NCBI RefSeq assembly: GCF_035083965.1
Contig: NC_089722.1
Location: forward strand, 42,111,697 to 42,175,696
Origin: Branchiostoma lanceolatum
Lineage: Eukaryota; Chordata; Leptocardii; Amphioxiformes; Branchiostomatidae
DNA: 64,000 nucleotides
Direction: 5' to 3'
Made by a program: the position numbers and the translations under genes. This document shows positions 48,314 through 63,854 of the stretch, piece after piece (the stretch's first letter is position 1; every line of letters starts with the position of its first letter). A model generated the notes under the pieces. It was not told the DNA's origin, made no database searches, and saw only the letters and a list, made by a program, of their open reading frames with translations.

Positions 48314-51300
48314 ATGGGGAAGAAACAGCACCAGAAGGACAAACTGTGAGTAGCACGGTTAAGGAAATTGTTATTGTTCTTCTTCTTCCACCAGATTAAG
48401 ATCACTTGTTTTGGCACACATTTGGTGCGGAAGAAGAAAATAATTTTCCCTTCTCCAAAAATTAGTCATGATCAAGCACCTTTCTCCGACTTCATAGTAG
48501 TACTAGCTAGTAGAAGCTTAGATGGTCACAGTGCTCTGTAGACGCTGTTCAGGATTTCCAACGTATCAAAGTAACGTTAACGTTAGGAAACAGCAAGGAA
48601 ATCTCTCCGGGACACAAAACTGTTCAAATGATTGATATGAATTATCTAATTTTCCATCAAACTTTCAAAATCAAAGACTCTGTCTTTTATATCTTTGGAA
48701 GATCAGATTTGTCAGGAAGCTAAACCAGGATTGAAACTTACCATACTTCATGTACGTTTTGTCTCTTTACTCAGATATCTGACCTGCTCAGAATGGACCC
48801 AGTTTTTCGGAGGCAAAAAGTCAGGTAAGGTTTAAGTCCTCTTTCTCATAGGATAAGCTGAAGGTTTACATTTGTATGTACAATGAATATTGTTAGGGTA
48901 GAGATTGGCAGAATCACAGACTCTGCCAGTAGAGATTCTGATTGGAGTCTCTAACTCTAATGACAAATTTAGATATCCCCTTCATAGACAGAGCTTTTCA
49001 ATTCTAGTTTAGATCAATCAAATCTAAGACGTACAGAAGACGTCAAAAATTTGGAGGTGCGTTTATCACTACCTTTCTTTTGAAGTCACTGTTTGAAGAA
49101 TATTCTTGTAGCCAACCAATCAAATTTAAATGGGAGACCACAACCTGATCATGATGATCTCTGTCAATTATTGTACTGTTGACAGGAATCGGGACCACAT
49201 CCAGCAATTTTACCCTGACATAAACATTGGATGTTTTGGAACTCCTTGATGTACAACTGTTATGCAATGAAATTTGTTCATCATGTCAACGGTCTCGCAC
49301 CCAACAGCCAGTGTATAATTGTAACGTTACATGTGATGGTGTATTCTTGTTTTCAGATGGTCCAGAGAGGGGACCTTTCAGACGTCTCCCTTTCTACTGC
49401 TGCAGGTAAACGAATAAACGGCCAACCAACCATGGGCATAAGTAACCAACAGTTGTTTATCTTTCTGTCAAAATTTGCCACATAGACTGATAGAGTGGAG
49501 GCAGCAGGTAACAACAGCATAATGAAACCACTAGATACATGCAATACCCCAAATAGGATAATGTAGTGTTGAAAGTAATGAAAAAAGAGTTTGTTGAGGG
49601 GTTTGTGAATAAATCATGTAAGTAGGAATAGAGTCTAGCAGTACTCAGATTTAAAAAGTCACACTAAGTTGTGTATCACTCAGTTTAAGTTCACTGAGTA
49701 TTACCATGCAGTTCAGACTTGTTTCACTAGGGGGCTCTCTTGAAATGACTAACAACTTTTCATTTCCTCAGCCTTTCGCTGCAACCGTTTGAACATCCAC
49801 TGTGCACGGATAAAGGAGTCATCTTTGACTTGATGTGAGTAACAGAGAATGGTTCTCTCAGTACTATTGAAGCTATAATGAATATCTAAACAGATTTACT
49901 TCACGAACATTATCAAGAATATCATGTTTAGAACCTGATACTGATACAGAGAGAACTAGCTATAGTTGGTGGCCTATGCCCAAGGATGGGCAGTAGGCCT
50001 AGTAAGTACTAGTACCTGATACAGACATATCTTGTACATGTACTTAAGTTGTTAGCTGGGAAATTGATTTTACTGCTTTGAGAAGTTGTTGTCACGTTGC
50101 CATCTTTATGTTACTCTTGTCTTAGAATAAGTTAGATTCTTTCTCTTTTCCTACTGGGGTAATACTGTTGTCTGGAAGTAGATACAAGTCTCTCCCTTGT
50201 TACAGGAACATTGTACCCTGGCTGAAGCAGTATGGCACAAACCCCATCACAGGAGAGGTGAGGGAATCTGTCAATTAATTGATTAATCAATCAATCAATT
50301 GATCAATCGATCAATCAATCAATCAATAGACCAATCAATGTTTTGTGAGTTCTTTTTCTGTGGTTTCTGTAATCATAATATTATGTAGGTGTGCTCTTGT
50401 TGGATTTTTATGACTAAGAACATTGAGTTCCTGTGCTTGCATGGAACTCATTAGATTGTATTGATTACGACAAACTTTCTCAATTCCCTCAAGAGCACTT
50501 TCATTTCTTGTTGATATGTCTTGACCTTGACAGAAAATGGAGGCCAAGGCACTGACCAAGCTGACCTTCCACAAGAACACTGAAGGTCAGTCCATTGACA
50601 TTGCTCATGACCTCATAAGTCATAAGTGTCATACAAATGTATGACTATGAATCAATGAATCTATCAATCAATGAATTTCCATTGTGCATGTTGCAACTAT
50701 TTTTTTTCAACCATGTAATCAATGATACTGCAAACAATTGATTTTAAATGTGTAGCAAAATTAAGTTACTGTGAATTTAAACTTGTGTTTACAGTATGAG
50801 TAGAGAACAAGGAAGAAAAAAAGAGTTTATAATGTTCTGACTAAGAATGGGGGGAATGAAATTTGTCTCCCCCCACTCTTAGTCCACTCCTGTGTACAGA
50901 TTTTACTCCTGTAGTTTTCCATGTCCATCCTGCAGATAAGTACCACTGTCCGGTCACGTTCAAAGTCTTCAACGAGAACGCCCACATCGTCGCCATCAAG
51001 AAGACAGGACATGTCTACAGTTATGAGGTGAGGAGATGTGTTCTGATTAACAAACAAACAAACAAACCAGTCTAGATCTGTTTCTTCATTAGTTTTGTGT
51101 GTGGGTCACGACACCAGCAATAGCTGCCTGTGTCTCACATGTATTGTATTCATCGCAATCTCAATTATAAAACCAAAAATAATCAAATCAGAATCAACAA
51201 TATGTACTCTGTAGTGAATGACAATGTTAAGCCATATCAAATTGTTTTCTTCATTTTAAATCAACATATCAAATTAAAACAATTAAGCAACAAGACACTG

Positions 51301-54300
51301 GACACAAAAACAGAGAGCAGGGAGGATGCTTGCATCTGACTAGAAATCCACCCTGGGACTGTGTGTTGAAATTTCCCTCTTACTTTTTTTGACCTCCAAA
51401 CTCAGCATTTTTTTGTCTTCAATCGGAGAATCTAGGAATGAAGCTGGTGACGCCTTAACAGTTAACTGCCCTGAAATCAACTAACAATAGTATAGATGCA
51501 GTTCATGATTGTGATGATAGTTTTAAGTGCTTCTCATGACCCTTGAACTATGACTTGACCTTCAGGCAGTTGAGAGGTTAAACATCCGACCTAAGAACTG
51601 GAAGGACCTCCTGACGGACGAGCCAATCAGCCGCAAGGACATCATCACCCTCCAGGACCCGACGGACCTGGACAAGTTCAATTTCAACAACTTCCACCAC
51701 CTTAAGCACAACCTCAAACTCACAGACGAGGGTAGGAAAGCCCCGGGAAAAAGCTTACATGTGGACTTCTGACAACTGAGTAGCATGTGTAGTCCAGTTC
51801 TTAGCAACCCTGCCTCTGGACTAAGTGGTTGGGAGTTCAAATCCCGACTGTAGTTGTTCACCCCAGTGATATCTAGGGTTGCGGTCCTTAAGGTCAGAGA
51901 TTAAACCGTGGTCCACTGTTCATTGTGCTTGTCAAAAAGAATTAGGGGAATTTTTCCAGTATGATGAACCTGTAACTAGCATCTGTCTTCTCTGTAATGT
52001 TCATGACCAGTGGAAGATTAGCTTTTCTGTGAGCAAAATCGGATTGATGTGTTCAACAATTCATATTTTTCGAGATCCATAGTAGCAGTAGTAGAAGTAC
52101 TAGTAGTTGTGTAGTAGAATAAGATCCCTATAGTAGAATGGAACTTGTTGTCATTGAGTACCGTAGGAGCATCCTCACTAAATAGCTTTTAAAAGAATGG
52201 TTGCAGTCAGATGTGCAAAAGTTAGGTATGACAGGCCGTTCAGTGTAATATAACCAGCTGGTGTGTTACACTGAATGGCAGTTATACCGGCTATACAGAT
52301 ACAGAAATAACTGTTTCAAGATCACTCTCTCACTTTCCGCCCCCCCCCCCCCCCTGCAGAGGTGGAGAAAGCGAAGAAGGATCCCTCGTACCACCTGAAG
52401 AACGTGAACTCCATGACTGGAGACGTGCTGCAGGAGCTGTACAGGGACTACAAGCCGCAGGATCTGGTCAGTGGAGTCACCACACTCTCATAATATGATG
52501 CATCTATCTACATCTATTCAAGCCCCTGGATAAGTTCTCTAAAGAGTAAGACATGTCAGAGAGTAACCGCCATCTTTCATCATTAATTAAGAATGTCATT
52601 TTGGAATGTCTAATTCTTCAGAGAATTTATCCACTCGTGCTGCTTACCTACATGTGACAGGTTCAGGGGTTTATAGGTACAGCTCTGTACCTGAACTAGA
52701 CTACAGACCGCAGGATCTGGTCAGTACTAGTGCTGTGTACCTAAACATGACATCAGGTACAGGTACAGGTACTGAGTACAGAGGTTTAGGCACAGGCCCT
52801 GTACCTGTGCCTGAACTGGACTACAAAACCCAGAACCTGATTAATGGAGACTTCACTCTCACTGCAGAATTGCATGATAGTTACTTTCCCAGAAGGACTG
52901 AAAATTTTTCTTGTCTGTATGTCGTGTGTGTGTGTCTATCTATCTGTGTGTGTATGCCTATATTGTCTACATGTATGTGTGTTTGCATGGGTGTCTGTCT
53001 TGCGTATGAAAATTAATGATGCTAATGTTGACTTTTTTGCTGTTTTTACCTTTTCAGCTTCCAAAGGAAAAGAAGGAGGAGCACCCAGACAAGATGAGCT
53101 CTGTAAGTTTTCAATTCTCTTAATTTTCCAAAAGATCTCAATGATATCTATCAGACTCTATAAATAATATTTCTTCTATCATTCTCTCCGCCAGTTCAGT
53201 AAAACACTATTTTTGGGTATTGTTGGGGAATTTATGTTGGAGGCTTTTTTCTCCCCTGTTCCAGGCCCACCACACGACGGGCATGGTGGCTGCAGGTTTC
53301 ACCTCCACAGCCGTCACACCGCGTACGGAACACGTGGCCGGTTAGTACGGTTTTGTTGTGTCCGTACATTCATGTAGTTAATTGTTAGCCTGAGTACCAG
53401 CCTCCATAGTGACTGCTTGCTAAGCGATTTATTTTAGCCAGCGGTCACTACGGAGGCTGGTACTCAGGCTAGTTAATTGTTAAAGGAGAAATACAATGAT
53501 TACACTTATTAAGCCTTTGTCCACCCAAAATCATGTTTACTATTAGTTTTGTAGCAAACGTGATTCATAGCTTTCCACCAGTCCCACCACAATTTTCAGT
53601 GATGTCAAGCCCAAATCCATGTCCATGCAATTGTGGTGTAATGAAGTTCTGAGTGCGATCGATTGTTTTATTGTTAACAAGAGAATGCTATCTGAAATGT
53701 CTGACTCTTTAAGGGATTTGTCCAGCTGCTTGTTTGAGTTTGTTTGTGATACAAACTGTAACATGTGACAGGTAAAATTCCTATTTCTATCTCCCTATGC
53801 ATGAGACAGTAAGTTCTGTGTTTTTATCATTTTGCAGCCAAGATTGACAATGATGAGCTGAAGTACCGTTTTGTGAAGAAGAAGGGCTATGTCCGGATCA
53901 GGACCAACAAAGGAGACCTCAACATGGAGCTGCACTGTGACATGGTAGGGACACATATGTCTGCTCTGGTGTAGCCTCGATGCCAGACTCATTTGCCTAT
54001 GGCACAAAGTGATACCAATCCCTTGGGCTATACCGCTCCCAGAGTTGGCGCCCTACACCAAGTAAGCATGGCTTGTGCGAGAGATAATTAGAGGTAGGTT
54101 GCCAACTCTGGGAGTGGGGTATGTTGCTATCCTGGCCGACAGCAGTGTTACGCTGGGTCTGGCATCCACTGGCTAGATTTGTCAGGTTTTTGGATTTGAA
54201 AATATCAACATGAGTATGAGGGGAATCTCAGACCGTACTATTTGATTGATTTCACTTCGTAACTAGTAAAGAGTTCAGTCCCACTTTATACTCACCACTA

Positions 54301-57300
54301 ATGGGAATATTGGGTCACTATTGATAGGTTTAATTGTACTTGGTTCAATGGGGAATGATCTTAGGAAAATAGTGGCTACATTGGCCTTGTGGTCCTCATG
54401 TAGAAGTGTCACTTGTACAGATTTTAGTGTAAATGATCTTAATGCAATGTACATCAACATTGTACTTGGATGATAGTTAATATATGTTATACCTGACCAT
54501 CATTCCAGGTCCCCAAAACGTGTGAGAACTTCCTGAAACACTGTCAGAACAAATACTACAAGGGAACTCAGTTCCACAGGAGCATCAGGAACTTCATGGT
54601 TGGTCCCTTATCCCTACTTTGCTCTTTGATTATGCTGAACTTCACTGATAGTCCCCTTGTCAATAACTCCTCTGCTAAGTCTGGTGGAACGTCCAAAATT
54701 GTCAAATCCTCTCTACGTCTACTTCTATAATCTAACCTTCCCATATCTAACTGCATGCATTGTTTGAAGCTACCTATTAGTAAGTACTTGATAACTTAAA
54801 GTTATCTGTTATACAGATATCTGTTATATCATTTTTTTGTTGGTTGATCTATTCTTCAGTCTGTACCTCTTCTATCCAGTTTCGGAGGAAATTAAGACAG
54901 TTAATGTTACATCTTAGAAGTATGAGGGATCCTTATGAAGCTTAAATTTTTAAGATGATGGCATGCAATCAAACTCTATGATGATCAGACAAATCGCTGT
55001 TGTATAGAGTCAGGCAGAACTTTAATTTGTAATGTGCAAATTTACTACAGAGTCTTACAGAACATTGTAACCTATGGTGTTATTGTGAAATGTTAATGTT
55101 GTCATGTGTGATTTTTCTCCCCAGATTCAGGGTGGAGACCCCACAGCCACAGGAAAGGGTAAGTACACAACTCTGTCTTCACTTTAGGACCTCTTCGTGA
55201 ATTGTTGGCAGATTCTTACTTCTACTAGACATCAAAACATCCATGATTGTGCCATTAGGCCACACCAATTTGATTTGATTGTTTCTTGGATATTAAGTGA
55301 TTCTGAACTGGAACAGACACAGTATCAGGACATGAATCCAGACAGATTCTAGTTTTCTGTCCAGTCCTTTAGACATTGTGTTTTTATCCTGGCCTCTTAA
55401 TTGCTGAACTTTTGGTAAATAATATCTAAAGTCCCAAAACCACAGATTCTGAAATGAATTGGTGTTGTCTAAGGAGAGTCTCCAGTATTGTGTAATTATC
55501 TCCCAGTTTTATTACTAGTTAGGTTGAAAGTAAAAGCTGCTTCCTATGCTATATAGACATACTTGGTTGTACCATTTTGCAGGAGGGGAGTCCATCTGGG
55601 GCACACCATTCAAGGATGAGTTCAAGCCCAACCTGACCCATACTGGCCGAGGGGTGCTGAGCATGGCCAACTCTGGGCCAAACACCAACAAGTCCCAGTT
55701 GTAAGCTGCTGCATTTCATCTTTGTCAGTCAAAGTTTCTCTACCAAACAGTTAAGCCATCATGCAAATGTTTATTTATTTCTGTCATGTTATGTCAAATG
55801 GACAGGTGACACTTTACCATCATATTTTCAAAATCAGTTATGACTGTCACTTTGATTACACTAGGATTGAGATCTAGAATTTTTGATATAAAATTCGAAC
55901 TCAAATATATCCCCATAACTCTGCATGCATGTACAATCATGCATTATGACAGAAAATATTGTATACCATATTCTTGACAGCAAGTTTGTGACTTTTAAAC
56001 GTGTCCAGTTCGCCCATTTCTGACATGAGCTTCCAACGTGGTGATGATAAACATTGAGGACTTATTTTCTGTGTTATTACACAGTTTCATCTATATATGT
56101 TGTTGTCCAGTTTCATCATGACTTTGTATGGTTCCTGTGAAGCTGTAACCAACTGTATGTATGGTGTTATTGTTGATGCTATTCTTGTTTTTGTATTAAT
56201 CCTGTAACCAGTATGTTGTTGTTGTTGTTGTTATTGTTTTTGACCAGTTTCATCACATACCGATCCTGCACCCACCTGGACCGGAAGCACACGGTGTTCG
56301 GGAGGGTGGTGGGAGGACTCGACACTCTCACCGCCATGGAGAAGGTCGAGTGTGACTCCACAGACAAACCACAGGTAGGGTCAGCAACACAGGCAGTGCC
56401 TAATGACACTCACTTCTAGTCACTCTACTGTAAAAGATCTGTGAAAACACAAGAACACAGACATGAAGGCACATTGAAAACAAGTTAAAGCTCCCTGCGC
56501 AGAGGCAGAAAGAACAAAATACAAGACAAAAGTGCAAAGTACATTTAGTGATGAAAGCACATGAAAATAATACCACCAAGTGATGAGATACATGACCCTC
56601 TGGTTGTCTTGTAGTCTCGTAACATGTCCTGCCAGTGTGCAACGGTTCCTGAAATAGGGCAAATATTTAATTAGGTGTCTGCAGTGTGGTACCAGCCACT
56701 GTTGTTTACTGTGTTTCGTTATTTTAATAGCATCATATATTTCTCTGCTGCTTTCCAGGAGGACATCATGATTACAGACACCCTGGTGTTTGTGGACCCC
56801 TATGAGGAGGCAGAAACACTGGTGGGATACCTCATGTTGTGGTCTCAGACCTGTGTTCCATGTGAATTCCATCTTGTATTCCCCTAGGTAGAGCTACATG
56901 TAGTCAGTCATGCACATCAAGCCTATTCCCATACATGTACATGTATGTTTTTGCACACCATTACAATCATGGTACTAATTTTTGTAGCATATATCATTTA
57001 TATCTAGATTAGGTCTGTTCTTTAATTCCATAACAATGTACTTCACTTCTTTTATTGCAGTGCTTTCAGAATTCTGTTGTATAAGATCAGAAAATTAGAT
57101 ACTTGTTATTTAATGTCAGTGTTTTTTTTTAACACTATATATACTGGTACTTGTCCATGTACTTGGCCTTTGCCTTGTCTGATTTTGATAATTCCTTTTT
57201 CATCCATCTTTTCATTCATTCATTTCTTCCTGCCTTCTTCAGGTTGAGGATGAGAGAAGAAAGCAGGCGGCCGCTGAGGAGGAAGAGAGGAAGTCCTACC

Positions 57301-58025
57301 TGAACATTCCTGTCAAGAGGAAGAAGGACGAGGGGCCCAAGGTCTTCAAGTCAGGCGTCGGGAAGTACATCAACATGGCCAGGTGAGGTTAGGTTACATC
57401 AACATGGCCAGGTGAGGTTAGGTTACATCAACATGGCCAGGTGAGATCATGTTACATCAACATGGCCAGGTGAGGTTAGGTTACATCAACATGGCCAGTT
57501 GAGGTTAGGTTACATCAACATGGCCAGGTGAGATCATGTTACATCAACATGGCCAGGTGAGGTTAGGTTACATCAACATGGCCAGGTGAGATCATGTTAC
57601 ATCAACATGGCCAGGTGAGGTTAGGTTACATTACGTCAACATGGCCAGGTGAGATCATGTTACACCTTCAAGTAAGGCCACACCAAATCAATTCGATACT
57701 TCATAGATTCAGAAAAAGCAACAAACAGAAAAATGAACATGAAAACAGAGTCTGAGGGGAAAGTCTGTACCTTAGTACACACAGATTCAGGGAGTGAATT
57801 AAGTCAGATTCAAGTTTATCTCTCTGCCCGTTTTCATCTTGTCCTCTTGCTTAAATTTCATTCTGATATGTAGCTTATCTGTAAACATTTTGGTAACCCG
57901 CCAGCGCCAGTGCCAGTACCAGCAGTGCAGACCCCGGGACCAGTAAACAGACCGACCACGCCGCTGTGCCGCCCAAGAAAAAAGTCAAGTCCTCATCCAA
58001 GCTCACCGACTTCAGCGCATGGTAG
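48314..58025 (+). CDS. PPIL2: PPIL2, U-box and cyclophilin-domain protein
   Basis: Nineteen exons join in phase to 527 aa (about 520 in human): 48314-48345, 48775-48824, 49357-49405, 49772-49834, 50206-50257, 50534-50585, 50936-51027, 51566-51731, 52360-52466, 53058-53102, 53265-53340, 53838-53944, 54509-54598, 55125-55158, 55583-55700, 56248-56374, 56759-56821, 57243-57382, 57905-58025. It starts [15 protein letters not shown] and ends DFSAW, both family hallmarks. The U-box region is about 35-100. The cyclophilin domain is about 278-435 with R321, F326, M327, Q329, F379 and H392 matching cyclophilin A catalytic residues; the Trp121 position is His387, so cyclosporin binding should be weak. 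The C-tail is basic. PPIL2 is a nuclear, spliceosome-associated protein with ubiquitin-ligase-type U-box. A (gtt)n run lies just before exon 16. Confidence 0.97.
51800..51995 (+). mobile_element. tRNA-derived SINE in PPIL2 intron 8
   Basis: The head retains the B box (gggagttcaaatcccgac) and is followed by gtccactgttcattgtgctt, gtcaaaaagaattaggggaa and ccagtatgatgaacctgtaa. The body matches the inverted copies at 27245 and 63855. Confidence 0.7.
52691..52850 (+). pseudogene. Two echoes of PPIL2 exon 9 3' edge with donor
   Basis: At 52701, ctacagaccgcaggatctgg tcagt copies the end of exon 9 and its donor (ctacaagccgcaggatctgg tcagt, 52448-52472). A second, more diverged copy (ctacaaaacccagaacctga ttaatgga) starts at 52821. 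Both are preceded by the same ctgaact-gactac text, and ggtacaggtacaggtac repeats lie between. Confidence 0.8.
53376..53481. mobile_element. 84-bp foldback with 11-bp target duplication
   Basis: Element 53387-53470 has arms agcctgagtaccagcctcc and ggaggctggtactcaggct with further pairing inside. Both sides carry agttaattgtt (53376-53386 and 53471-53481). It lies in PPIL2 intron 11. Confidence 0.88.
53972..54175. mobile_element. MITE, agcctcgatgccagac ends
   Basis: The left end tagcctcgatgccagactc and the right end gggtctggcatccactggcta are inverted copies; subterminal gctcccagagttggc and gccaactctgggag also pair. Related to 38795-38925. In PPIL2 intron 12. Confidence 0.75.
55245..55475. repeat. 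Dispersed repeat, ggtgtggcct family (inverted)
   Basis: Begins attaggccacaccaatttga and ends with a second partial tgaattggtgttgtctaa. Matches 28920-29065 in inverse orientation. In PPIL2 intron 14. Confidence 0.5.
57366..57668 (+). repeat. 29-bp minisatellite containing the PPIL2 exon 18 donor
   Basis: The unit gtgaggttaggttacatcaa, catggccag repeats about ten times. The first tacatcaacatggccag is coding exon 18 itself; each later unit repeats those 17 exon bases and then gtgag. The intron therefore offers about nine further copies of the natural donor. Variants read gtgagatcatg. Reading through any unit meets TGA at once, in the GCC AGG TGA frame. Confidence 0.92.
57675..57850. repeat. Dispersed repeat, ggtgtggcct family (inverted)
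   Basis: Contains aaggccacaccaaatcaatt, gaggggaaagtctgtacctt, agtacacacagattcaggga, matching the inverse of 28920-29065 and 37375-37490. It directly follows the 29-bp array in PPIL2 intron 18. Confidence 0.55.
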
Positions 58026-59684
58026 CCTCTTACTAACCTGGGAGATGCCTGACGGACTTTAGTGATATTAGGTTTAATGTCATCTTTTAATGTTAAGGTT
58101 ATCGTTATAGTGGAAATACCAAACTTCTACTTGTTAGTTCATGTACAGTCAGGTGTTGGACTTGAAGATTTGTTTGAAACTCGATTGAATATGTAGATAA
58201 CGTTATGTAATGGGGACCTGTGGTAATTGTTCTGGTCTATGTAAGACTTGGACAAGTGAATTTTTAACACAAATTATGAAAATAGATTAGATGTACAGGC
58301 TCAAACACTACATAATTATGCAGGATCATTTCACTGTGTAGTTATCATGAAAGCGATGCTAGTTACCTTAAGTTTTAAGAATATGTATCATTTCCATTAA
58401 AAAACTGTATAAACTATTATTTTTGCTGTACTGTATTCTGAGTGTCTTACCTTATCAGTGGTTTGTGTAGTCCAGTGGTTTGGACATCGAAACCTGGCTA
58501 TACTAGTACTCACCCGACACACTACAGGACAGGGCTTTGTAATTAGTCCTTAATTAGGACTGGGCTTTGAACTGTGAACTATTCATTGTCTTAGGACTTT
58601 ACATCTGCATATAATTTGTCTGTCTCTCCAGTTTCAAACCATAAACTGGTTTCAGATCCACTTTTCTTTCAGCATGATGTATCAGAACTCCTGATCCTGT
58701 GATCCAAAAGTTACAGAAATACTTACTAGAGATAAAATTATTGAAAATGAATTAAGCAACTAAAGAGTCAGATGTTTCAGATAGCAAGTCCACTATGTTT
58801 CATCAGTAACCTTGCAGCTGATAAAAAGAACTGGAAACTAGCTTACAGTCACCTGCGTAGCAGCCGACCAATGATGATGAAGAATGAAAGATGATTTGGA
58901 TGCTCTTTTTGAAACACCTGACTCTTAACAGAGAATTTATCCAGTTGCTTGAATCCATTATGCATTACATAATGCTGGATGTCTATCGATCTTCAGGACT
59001 ACTGTAACAACAGGAAGCAAGACACAAGCCACGACTTTTGTGAAATATGTTTATCTCAAAAGATATGATTTCTATAAAAGCATGAAATATTGATTTCGCT
59101 TACATCTGCTAAAACAAACACAATACCTTCATAAGCAAAAAAATCATGACATTGCATTTTTAGAAATCCAACACCATACTTAGTAAACACTTGGCAATGC
59201 CAATGCTTAACTCTAAAATTGGCACAATAATTTTCAAAACATACATTACAATGTACACATTATAAAGAGTCTGACAGAAATCAGACATTTTGGAGCTGCA
59301 ACATACATTTACATTTTCATGAAAATGTTCAATTATAGCAAAATATGAAGATATGACAAATACTTTGAGCTGCCTTAAATTAGCTTTTCTTAGACTTATA
59401 TTCAAACAATCTGGCTTTGTACTTCTGAGTCATTGCATGCTGTAAGATTTGTCAAGTAATGAATTTCAGAAATTCACCAAAACGTTCCTTAGCGGACCAA
59501 AACTGCTGCTAGTCAACAATAATTTTTTTCCAACACAATAATAATGAACTTTCAAGCTAGAACTGCTTCTAGCTTTTTTCTCCATTACATGCAACATTCA
59601 AATAATTGCTGATTTAATGTGCCATGAACATGGACACTAGTACTAGTGGAAGACTGTTCTAACAAGTGCATGATGTGTATTGTA
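58026..59684. other. PPIL2 3' UTR and following spacer
   Basis: An ATTAAA at 58396-58401 about 370 bases after the stop is a candidate polyadenylation signal. The rest is AT-rich with no recognised gene. Confidence 0.4.
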
Positions 59685-59856
59685 CAGTCGAACCTGCATA
59701 CAAGTGAGCACCTCAATTCAAGGACCATAGTCAATATGGGTGGTCCTTTAGATGATTTTCCCTCTTGACACATTTAGCATGAAGAATCCTATCTATAGTG
59801 ACCACCTGGCTGATTTTAGCAGTCCCCTGAGTGGTCTTCTTGGGCAGGTTTGACTG
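59685..59856. mobile_element. MITE, CAGTCGAACCTG ends (copy 3)
   Basis: Starts cagtcgaacctgcatac and ends gggcaggtttgactg, flanked by TA on both sides. This is the copy with the best-preserved ends. Confidence 0.78.
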
Positions 59857-59867
59857 TACATGTTGTA

Positions 59868-60770
59868 AAAAGGTTAACCCTCCAGCCTGTTAAGACAGCC
59901 ATTTGGCTCCAAATCTGTAGTGGTTATGAGAAGAGATAGCATGGGAAAGGTTAACCTTCTCCCTGCTGCCTAATAAAACTCAAACCAATATACTATAGGG
60001 AATTGGGTGCCAAACGGCTACTTGAGTGTGCTAAAGGTTAACCTTTTTACAACAAATTTAACCCTCAAACTGCTAAGGTAGCCAATTTGGCACCATATCT
60101 GTTTTGTTGATGGGTTGTAGGGGGAGGTTAACCTTCTCCCTGCTGCCTAACTCTAACCAGTAGGGAATTGGGGGCCAAACGACTACTTCAGTGTGCTAAA
60201 GGTTAACCTTCTACAACAAATTTAACCCTCAAACTTCTAAGGTAGCCAATTTGGCACCAAATCTGTTTTGTTGATGGGTTGCAGGGGGGAGGTTAACCTT
60301 CTCCCTGCTGCCTAACTCTAACCAGTAGGGAATTGGCTGCCAAACGGCTACTTCAGTGTGCTAAAGGTTAACCTTTTTACAACAAATTTAACCCTCAAAC
60401 TGCTAAGGTAGCCAATTTGGCACCGAATCTGTTTTGTTGATGGGTTGCAGGTTAACCCTCTCCCTACTGCCTAACTTTGTAACCAATAGGGAATTGGGGG
60501 CCAAACGACTACTTCACTGTGCTAAAGGTTAACCTTTTACAACAAATTTAACCCTCAAACTGCTAAGGTAGCCAATTTGGCACCGAATCTGTTTTGTTGA
60601 TGGGTTGCAGGGGAGTGGTCAACCTTCTCCCTGCTGCTTAACTCTGTAACCAATAGGGAATTGGGTGCCAAACGGCTACCTTAGTTCGCTAAAAGTTAAC
60701 CTTCAGCATGGTAAGGTAGCCAGTGTGGCACCAAATTTGTCTTGGTTACGAGGTGGGGTTGCAGGGGAAG
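59868..60770. repeat. 165-bp minisatellite running to the ADPRH stop codon
   Basis: About 5.5 units; ctaaaggttaacc recurs at 60031, 60196, 60361, 60522 and 60689. Each unit has palindromic ggttaacc elements, aactgctaaggtagccaatt, tggcacc, and gttgatgggttgcagg. The final unit ends within a few bases of the ADPRH stop at 60773-60775, so the array is the gene's 3' UTR or immediate downstream DNA. Confidence 0.88.
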
Positions 60771-60772
60771 GT

Positions 60773-63854
<3,082 letters not shown>

